From Merzomyia westermanni (lineage: Eukaryota; Arthropoda; Insecta; Diptera; Tephritidae), in NCBI GenBank assembly GCA_949987695.1, contig OX465289.1:176053532-176117531 (forward strand): 64,000 bases of DNA. Reading direction: 5' to 3'. Under the pieces are notes generated by a model. That model saw only the letters and a list, made by a program, of their open reading frames with translations, ran no database searches and was not told where the DNA came from. Both the position numbers and the translations under genes were made by a program. Below are positions 56,838-64,000 of the stretch, piece by piece (within the stretch, counting starts at the first letter, position 1; each line of letters starts with the position of its first letter).

Positions 56838-57397
56838 TTCTATTGGGTCTCCGCTTCAAGCCGCTATCTCAGCACGATGTGCAGTCGCCGTTATTGATTC
56901 CCGTGGTTATCTATGCGCTTGCAGGGAGGCCACGCTAGGGTTGACACAGGTCCTTATGAGAGTCTGTTTTCAGTGCCAGAATCCGGCATTAGTCCGGAGT
57001 TGTCTCAACTGAGCCTGCACCACCAACTTAATGACGACGTGCTTCGAACGTACTTGAAGACCTGCTAGGGTTTTAACGAGACGGAGACGATGCCGATATT
57101 AACCTACCAGCCATTTCGCCAAGGTGTCACCCTTGGTTACTGAGGTGGCAGACTACCGGCCTTTTTAGCCCGTAACATACTTTTCCTAATCATGTTTCCA
57201 GTTTCGGTCTTCAGGATCTTACTAGACTCAATCCTGAGGCTGCTTAGTTAGAGTTTAAGGGCCGCATCCACTCGCCCTTTATTCGTTTTGGTTCGCCCTG
57301 AGTATTTCATTTCCTCAGTGCCTCCCATTTCTGGGAAGCGTTCCTCTATCCACCACCCGAGGAGGCGCCCGGTAGGGGAACCGATACCCCGCCGGGA
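56838..57397 (-). promoter_or_regulatory. LINE 5' untranslated region
   Basis: GC-richer than flanking DNA and without an open frame of note on the coding strand. LINEs of this kind carry an internal promoter here, but no specific motif could be identified. An imperfect inverted repeat (CTTCAGGAT and ATCCTGAGG) lies at about 57211-57239. Confidence 0.6.
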
Positions 57398-58225
57398 TTT
57401 TATTTTATTTTATTTAATTTTATTTTATTTAATTTTATTTTATTTTATTTTATTTTATTTTATTTTATTTTATTTTATTTTATTTAATTTTACTTTACTT
57501 TACTTTATTTTATTTTACTTAATTTTTTTTGTTTTATTTTATTTTGTTATATTTTATTTTATTACATTTATTTTATTGTATTTTATTTTATTTTATTTTA
57601 TTTTATTTTATTTTTTTTACTTTACTTTATTTTATTTTATTTTAATTTATTTTATTTTATTTTATTTTATTTTATTTTATTTTATTTTATTTTATTTTAT
57701 TTTATTTTAGTTTATTTTATTTTATTTTATTTTATATTTTATTTTATTTTATTTTATTTTACTTTCTGGTACTTTATGTTATTTTATTTTTTTTACTTTA
57801 CTTTATTTTATTTTAATTTATTTTATTTTATTTTATTTTATTTTATTTTATTTTATTTTATTTTAGTTTATTTTATTTTATTTTATTTTATATTTTATTT
57901 TATTTTATTTTATTTTACTTTCTGGTACTTTATGTTATTTTATTTTATTTTATTTTATTTTATTTTATTTTATTTTATTTTATTTTAGTTTATTTTATTT
58001 TATTTTATTTTATATTTTATTTTATTTTATTTTATTTTACTTTCTGGTACTTTATGTTATTTTATTTTATTTTACTTTACTTTATTTTATTTTATTTTAT
58101 TTTATTTTGTTTTATTTTATTTTATTTTAATTTATTTTCTTTTTGTTTTATTTTATTTTATTTTACTTTCTTTTATTTTATTTTATTTTATTTCATTTTA
58201 TTTTATTTTATTTTATTTTACCTTA
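57398..58225. repeat. (TTTTA)n array, third and longest block
   Basis: More than 800 bp of nearly uninterrupted TTTTA with internal higher-order units: the motif TTTACTTTCTGGTACTTTATG recurs at about 57759, 57913 and 58037. Hence the block expanded partly by duplication of units of roughly 120-155 bp. Phe/Tyr/Leu-rich open frames here are artefacts. Confidence 0.95.
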
Positions 58226-58249
58226 TTTCATTCAAAACACCCGAAGTCT

Positions 58250-59032
58250 ATGATAATTAATACAGCGGAAGGCTGTATTAGAAGGATGCTTCAGATATCA
58301 GACAAAACTTACCACGATGAAACCAAAAAAGAAATATTTATTTTAATGAAGAAAAATGATTTTCCAGAAAACATTATAAAAAGGTTAATTAGAAAGACGA
58401 ATACGTGCAATCAACAAGCCAAAACGAAAAAACCAACAAAGTTCAAGTCAGTAACTTATGTTCCCCACCTTTCAGAGCGTTTAGCAAAGTCTAACTGTTA
58501 CGATAAAAATACATATAAAATAGCTCACAAACCAAAAAACACACTTAAAAATATATTTAATAATACCAAAGCTAAAATACCGCACACGGAAAAATGCAAC
58601 GTTGTCTATAAAATCCCTTGCAATGGCAGTGAAAATCAACCATGCAACCGCGTTTACGTAGGGACTACCAAATCCAAATTAAAAACAAGATTAGCACAAC
58701 ACAAGTCAGATTTAAAACAATATCCACAGTCAAACACTCATAAAACAGCACTTATGGCCCACTGTGCGAGTAGCGGCCACTCTCCCAACTTTAATAATGT
58801 AAACATTCTCCAGCAAGAATCAAACTATAGCAAGCGCCTCACATTGGAAATGCTGCATATCATTAACACACCACCAAACATACGTTTGAATTACAAAACA
58901 GATGTTGATGGTGTCGCGCATATATTTAGACACCTGCTAACTAACAAATCAGTAGAAATGAAAACAGTAGAAAGCTCCGCGTCAAATAGAACGGACGTGA
59001 AAGATAAATGTATGTATGAATATGTTAGTTAG
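58250..59032 (+). CDS. Penelope-like C-terminal fragment with GIY-YIG endonuclease
   Basis: A 260-codon open frame corresponding to the end of the Penelope polyprotein. The thumb/linker region (residues 1-115) leads into a GIY-YIG nuclease: VVYKI (118-122, the GIY strand), VYVGTT (135-140, the YIG strand), R147 and H151 in KTRLAQHK, and E200 in TLEMLHI, which is in the position of the catalytic glutamate. C116, C124 and C132 suggest the zinc-binding insertion typical of these enzymes. The frame is intact, but the upstream reverse transcriptase is gone, so it is a fragment. The ATG at 58250 is only the first available start, not a native one. Two relatives in this window (22570 and 26040) are more decayed. 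Confidence 0.8.
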   Translation: MIINTAEGCIRRMLQISDKTYHDETKKEIFILMKKNDFPENIIKRLIRKTNTCNQQAKTKKPTKFKSVTYVPHLSERLAKSNCYDKNTYKIAHKPKNTLKNIFNNTKAKIPHTEKCNVVYKIPCNGSENQPCNRVYVGTTKSKLKTRLAQHKSDLKQYPQSNTHKTALMAHCASSGHSPNFNNVNILQQESNYSKRLTLEMLHIINTPPNIRLNYKTDVDGVAHIFRHLLTNKSVEMKTVESSASNRTDVKDKCMYEYVS

Positions 59033-59072
59033 TTTTTTAGAATTGTTTGTAAAATAATGTATTTATTGTTAT

Positions 59073-59122
59073 AGTTCCTTGAAGATGGTTACCGACGTGT
59101 AACCGAAATATATCGGAAAACA
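59073..59122 (+). ncRNA. Hammerhead-like motif, Penelope-associated (copy 3, core altered)
   Basis: TTCC, TTGAAGA (59079-59085), stem II GGTTAC/GTAACC with a perfect six-pair stem, GAAA (59105-59108), TATATC and GGAA. TTCC and GGAA pair as stem I, and ATC is an allowed cleavage triplet. The first core base is T where C is required (CUGANGA), so this copy is probably inactive or weak. Confidence 0.6.
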
Positions 59123-59226
59123 GTAGAAATAACTTTTGTTGTTTTTATTTTAAAACATGACAATTTTGACCTGAAGCCGGCAGAACCAACCCTGATTTAT
59201 GACATAAAGGTCGCCAAAATAACTAT

Positions 59227-59255
59227 CATTTTATTTTATTTTATTTTATTTTAGA
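59227..59255. repeat. (TTTTA)n array, last block
   Basis: Five TTTTA units directly after the Penelope 3' end, indicating insertion into the array. Confidence 0.85.
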
Positions 59256-60402
59256 AAACTTAAATTTAAAGAAAATGTTAACGTTTTTTTTATAGCAAAA
59301 TTCAATAAATCAGTCTTAGGTCAATTAGCTTAACAAATTTAAAATAAATAAACTTATGTGCATGTGTAGGATGCATTGATAATTTGTTTGCTAAGAATCT
59401 TTTAATGTATTAACCATCATGCCACATTGATTACATCACAGCTTACATACAATTTTGATTGCATTGCTTCTAACATGCCGCTAAACAACTTCTTAAGAGT
59501 CTTCTAAATATTCATAGATATGTATAAGCACATGCTTACATATGTGTCTATTCATGAATATAAATAGGTACACATACATCCTAATTTAATATTTATGAGG
59601 ATACGACGGGGCCCCAAAAAATTTTTTTTTGTTTTCAGAACGGACAAAAATACTTTAGAAATTTCAAATCTTAATATTATTTTTTGAGGTCTGTCATTGC
59701 TAATTTAAATTTTATAGGGTTGGGCTCATTTTGGCCTTACAACTGCTAAACCACTGAAACAAAAAAAGTTTAACGGCATATCGTTTTGTAAGAAATTGAA
59801 TTACCTACAAAAAAGTTATGAATAAGAAATTTGGCCAAAATTAGTATGGCTTTTTGATTTTACGTTTTTATTTCAGAAATTTTTCAAAACGCAAAACCCA
59901 GTGTCGAGAAAATGTTAACACTAGTTCTTAAAATTTATTCGGAAATTTTCTTTTTAACTTTTTTCTGTGCGGAATACCAATTTAACTACAGAACCTCATG
60001 CCGCAAAATTTTTTTACTGCTATGGTTTGACAACTTTGAAGCAAAAATGATAACAGTCTTAAAAAGTCTTAGAGCTAGAAACAATAATAAGGTTTTCAAC
60101 TTTTACATCAGTATTTTTTGTTTATTCTGAAAATTAATTTTAATACAAGATTCAAAAAAAAGAAACACAATTTTTCGGATCTGTCTAATGTATTTAGACA
60201 CATGCTCTGTATATTTTTATTCATATGTGCATTAATCCAATCTCGCATGCATAAATATTCAAGCTCGAACAACTTAAATGATAGTGTCGATTGAACCATA
60301 AATATTTGCATAATTTCCGAAAATATTCACAATAATCATACATACAATTTTTAGACACACACATACACAAATCAAAAGCAATAATATAGGGAACCCTCTA
60401 CT
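59256..60402. other. Unassigned AT-rich sequence
   Basis: No recognised gene or repeat boundary. Confidence 0.5.
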
Positions 60403-60889
60403 TTTATACCTTTCACGAACATGAAATAGTATTATAACTTTGCTTGTATGAGAAGAAGAAGAGATAGACCCACCAATAAGTATAGTGAAATGATTAAGGC
60501 GATGAGCTGAGTCGATTTAGACATCCGTCTGTCTGGTTGTACGAAAACTAGTCCCTCAGTTTTTCAGATATTTGGTATGGAGCCGCCATTTTGCATAAGA
60601 TTAATCATTTCTTGGAATCAGCAAGATCGGAGCAATACAACGCATATCTCCCATCCAATCGATAGTTCCGATAAATGTGTTTTGGGCGATAAATTTTGCA
60701 ATGAAAAAGCTAGGAACGCAAAATTCTGTTATATATGTAATGTGTGTGTCACCCAGATACAATCGATTTTTCCGATAAATGGGGTTTGGGCTATGTAGCT
60801 TTAAATTAACTGTTTTTCAGAGTTTGTGCTAACTGTTAGGAAGGATCGGACACTTAGAACCATGATGCGTATTCATGAAAGGTATAAAG
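60403..60889 (+). repeat. TATACCTTTCATGAA repeat family, copy 3
   Basis: 487 bp bounded by TTTATACCTTTCACGAACAT and ATTCATGAAAGGTATAAAG. Shares the internal blocks of the copies at 45765 and 49400. Similarity with copy 1 continues past the right end ('ccctttccttacttg'), so the true element edge may lie about 35 bp further out. Confidence 0.65.
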
Positions 60890-63525
60890 TTTTGGGCACA
60901 GTCGAAGACAGCCCTTTCCTTACTTGTTTTGTACTAGCTTGCTTCTAGTTCATTCGGAACCACAACTAGTTTGTCCTCAAACTATTTAACGTGCAATCAT
61001 TTGGCGAACTTAATATGGATATACTTCCGTACTAGTTAAATGTTCTATGGTATAGGTCTAGTTTGTTCAATGGTACTATGGAAATATTCAGGTAGATAAG
61101 AGTATATGGTAAGAAAAGTGCTTTGGGGAGAAAGACGGAAATTGGAAATGCCGATTTGTAAGAAGTCATAAAGGAAGATGATGTGTAGGATGACGTGGTG
61201 GCGAAAATTATGAGGAATTTTGCGAAAGGCATCTAGTGTTTTGAGAACAATATTGTTATAGACTTGGACTTTTTAGATATAAGTTGATGCCGGAGATTTC
61301 GGAAAAACTATTTTTCTCAGCAACATGGGCATCAAAGGAGAGGTAATGAAGAAGGCTATAGTTTGCTATGATACCCAACTGGGTTCTGGAGATTTCGACA
61401 AAATCATGTATCGCCAAACTTTAAGCCATATTGGTATCAAACATGGTGTCTTTTATACTTTAATTTTTGTGTTCTGGAGAGCAGAGTAACGGTGACAAAT
61501 ATATATATATATTTTTTCTCTTATTTAGAATATTCTGAAGTTCTTAAGGCAATCATAAATTTCGAGAGAAAGGAGTACTAAGAAAAAATAACATGCCAAA
61601 ACTATTTCCAACGAGAGAGAGGAACATTTACAAAAATAAAGACCACACCATAATCATTTCCAACCTATACGACGTCGGGTGCGCGATGTGAATTAAAAAA
61701 AATATTTAGGAATGTTCATGATTTCATTAATTTGTATGTAAAGAAAATAAACCGAGAGCACTTCGGAGATCCAAAAAAAAATACATTAAACAAAATTCAA
61801 CATTGTTGACACTTGTGGTGAAGAGAAATATGAGTTAAGATGACAACCAAATAATCGCACTGATAACTTAATGGTTAACAGCACGTGCCAAAATTTCTCG
61901 GATGAAGAAGTTTAGCAACTTACGAAATAAATCGATAAGAAAATCTTTAGTGTTTTTGTTTAAATTTTGCTTTTCTATTCAAATACAAACTTTTAATATC
62001 TTTTCTAGATATAATACAACTGTAGAAGGTCGAAGGTTGCAGATATTTAAAAAAATTTATAGGGGGCTATTATCAAATCAATAGAAGCCAAATCAACAGT
62101 TTTTTAGAATTTTTGTCTGTCTGTCTGTATGTTTGGTCGCGCATCACTCAAAAACTACCAAATGGAATTGAATGCATTACTAGACGTTCAACTTAAAATT
62201 TAAGATGTCATTTGTACGAATAACTTGACCTGCTTCGGAGATATCGGCCGATATGTGGACCAAGGTGACCCAAAATGGGTTAGTACAATATGGGTTTCAA
62301 ATCAAAGGTGCTAATGAGTGCTGCATTAAGCGATGTAATTAAATTCTATAGCTTATCTGGCATAGGAGTCAATGATGAAAATTGGGCTCAGTCTGTTATT
62401 AGTTCTGAGACGCAGCGAAACGGACCGGGTTTACTAGTATCGATAACCTCACATCAATTTGACTTTTTAACTCCCGCCACTAATGGCGGCTATCAATACA
62501 GCAACGACGAAAACAAAAGCTCAAATGAAAAAACAAACGGTACAGCCATTGCAAAAAAAGAGCGCATGAGTGAAGGAGATAGCAGTAGTATCAAAGAATA
62601 GATAAGATAAAGCGGAATGCGTGAGAAATAAATAACCCGAAGATGCCAGAAATATGCAGAAGCTTCAAGTAGGGTAACTCACAAAACGCGACTATAATAG
62701 GTAGTGGAACGGAAAGGAAAGGACTCAGCTTGAGCTGAATTACGTTGGAATTGTACAACTAGCGGTAGCAGTGAGTAGATTTAAATTATAGATAAGAGAT
62801 TCCCGAGAACCCAAAACGTATCAAAATATGTTGCACAACTAAATGACTGCTTTTTTATTTATATTTTTATATATTTATTTTTTTGTTCGTACATATATTT
62901 TTTGTTCGTATACGAGTATATATGATTAATTAGAAATGGCTGATTTTATTCCACTGGAAAAATGCCAGCGGTTCAAGAAAATCATGAATCAAAAGCACTT
63001 GCTTATCACTCTTCAACACACACACAGACACAGCCATGCAAAATATTTGTAAAGCCGGACTTTTGTTTTGTAACTACTAATGTTGCTGCCGTGTAGCTGC
63101 CACGGAAAATTCTTGTTTTTTTGTGGTTTTATTATTTGTGCATGGCTTTCGATAGCAAATAAGCAAATAACTAAAACGCTGTTGCTTTCTAGAAAGGAAC
63201 TCAGATTGGGAGTTATTGATAAATTCTGGAATAGCGCGTTCTACATTTAAGGTATAGGTGAATCGTACATAGAACTAGCTTTAGATTATCAAAATAAAAG
63301 AGATTTCAGATTGCTAAATGTAATTTATTTAAATCGTTTTTTTTTCTTTGAGTAGGCGCATAACAGGTAGGCAACAGCAAAATTTATGTAGTCAATATTT
63401 TTAAAATGCCTAACCACTGACAGTTTTAGAACCCGTCACTTTGTATGGAACCGCTAACATTATAAATAAGTAATTCTTTCTTGAAAAGATTGGATTCTTT
63501 TTAGAGCCGTTGACTAGCTTACAAC
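60890..63525. other. Unassigned region with one dispersed repeat
   Basis: 62105-62370 is a dispersed repeat homologous in reverse to 21476-21730. The 103-codon open frame 62290-62601 starts inside that repeat and has a Ser/Lys-rich tail without a domain, so I do not call it a gene. The rest is AT-rich and unassigned. Confidence 0.5.
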
Positions 63526-63527
63526 TA

Positions 63528-63866
63528 CAGGGTGGCGCAAAAGTCATCCTTCTATCAGAAAATGCTATAAATTTTGCGATTGGTCCCTAAAGGCAGTTCT
63601 GTTTTGACATTTGTGTAGTAAACACATGCGAAATACACGTTAATAAACAATGTTACGCTACACTGCTCCAGAACGCGGAATATTGCTGACTATTTATTTG
63701 ACCAATAATCGGTCGGGGCCAAACGGTTACTGTGAATGGTGAGCGCTACAGAGCAATGATCAACGAGTTCTTTTTGCCGCAACTTGATGAATTGGGATTG
63801 GAAAACATGTGGTTCCAACAAGACGGTGCAACAGCACACACTGCACGTGCCACAACCGCCACCTTG
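63528..63866 (+). mobile_element. Mariner deletion derivative B (short non-autonomous element)
   Basis: 339 bp flanked by TA (63526-63527 and 63867-63868). The left end is CAGGGTGGCGCAAAAGTCA and the right end CGCCACCTTG. The internal sequence is nearly identical to copy A at 11111-11472, including the fusion of the transposase start to TVNGERYRAMINEFF at the same bases. The right end is shorter than in copy A by about 25 bp. Confidence 0.8.
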
Positions 63867-63868
63867 TA

Positions 63869-64000
63869 CTTAATTTTCCGGAAGCGGAGTATTTTTCTGA
63901 ATAAGTAATTGCTTCTATTTGGCTAATTTTCTTATGAGAAACAGTCGCCTCTTCGTTACTGTTAACGGTTTTTGGGAGCTAGCGAATTTTTTTAACCAAT
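63869..64000. other. Unassigned end of window
   Basis: Nothing recognised. Confidence 0.5.

Larger units (their letters stand above)
52235..57397 (-). mobile_element. Full-length R1-clade LINE inserted in (TTTTA)n
   Basis: About 5.16 kb on the minus strand: 5' end at 57397 (CCCGGCGGGGTATCGG...), a 5' untranslated region to 56838, ORF1, ORF2, a 3' untranslated region with a hairpin, and a 27-base poly-A tail. The element is clearly GC-richer than the surrounding DNA, and TTTTA repeats abut both ends. Both reading frames are open and all key motifs are present. The RT lineage lacks RNase H and its ORF2 starts with an R1-like NLNRC motif, so I place it in the R1 clade. The target-site duplication cannot be read within the microsatellite. 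Confidence 0.85.
58226..59226 (+). mobile_element. Penelope-like element, 5'-truncated, in (TTTTA)n
   Basis: Starts directly at the end of a TTTTA array and ends AAAGGTCGCCAAAATAACTA just before a further TTTTA stretch (59227-59255). Contains the 3' coding part with the GIY-YIG endonuclease, an untranslated region with a hammerhead-like motif, and the same 3' terminal block as the Penelope end at 22911. The reverse transcriptase is missing. Confidence 0.8.

Noticed and set aside
57288..58260. Further Phe/Tyr-rich frames
   Set aside because: Translations of the third TTTTA block; no protein signature.
62290..62601. 103-codon open frame as a gene
   Set aside because: Starts inside a dispersed repeat shared with 21476-21730; no recognisable domain.
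1..64000. CRISPR arrays, bacterial operons, promoters or ribosome binding sites
   Set aside because: The window is animal DNA; the only tandem repeats are microsatellites and transposon ends.
1..64000. Host genes
   Set aside because: Every domain-bearing frame belongs to a mobile element. The window could lie in a large intron or between genes; sequence alone does not tell.

Overview
This window is AT-rich, repeat-dense eukaryotic DNA with no convincing host protein-coding exon, rRNA or intact tRNA. It is almost certainly an insect, most likely a fly (Diptera), and a tephritid fruit fly is my best guess. The reasons are the DD41D mariner elements (a type described from tephritids), an R1-clade LINE, Penelope-like elements, short Helitrons and fly-type SINE sequence. 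The species assignment is inference.

Layout: 1.15-3.2 kb, a Helitron interrupted by an internally deleted hAT element with a perfect 8-bp target duplication. 3.4-4.7, 11.6-12.9 and 38.3-39.6 kb, three nearly identical DD41D mariner elements; the first has lost a catalytic residue. 5.5-6.1 and 16.2-16.6 kb, LINE relics. 11.1-11.5 and 63.5-63.9 kb, two short mariner deletion derivatives sharing one internal junction. 17.2-20.3 kb, a decayed hAT element with an inverted copy of its own end inside it. 22.6-26.8 kb, two Penelope 3' ends in opposite orientation, each with a hammerhead ribozyme, around a Helitron split by a direct-repeat block. 27.8-31.1 kb, a 3.3-kb DNA transposon with 0.5-kb terminal inverted repeats and a spliced, decayed transposase-like gene. 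31.9-32.3 kb, a SINE. 33.2-33.7 kb, a Harbinger-type MITE. 35.4-36.9 kb, a third Helitron containing a foldback element. 43.1-43.9 kb, a Tigger/pogo relic. 48.5-49.3 kb, a decayed Gly-Tyr repeat region.

At 51.1-59.3 kb there is an 8-kb nest built on (TTTTA)n arrays. It contains a full-length, open, GC-richer R1-clade LINE (ORF1 with zinc knuckles, ORF2 with AP endonuclease and reverse transcriptase, poly-A tail) and a 5'-truncated Penelope element with an open GIY-YIG endonuclease frame and a degenerate hammerhead.

The genes here serve only mobile-element replication. The elements that look most recently active are mariner copies 2 and 3 and the R1-clade LINE. The most interesting items are the long-TIR transposon, the microsatellite-embedded LINE and the set of Penelope hammerhead motifs. 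Boundaries marked by target duplications are reliable. Family names for decayed elements come from motifs read by eye.
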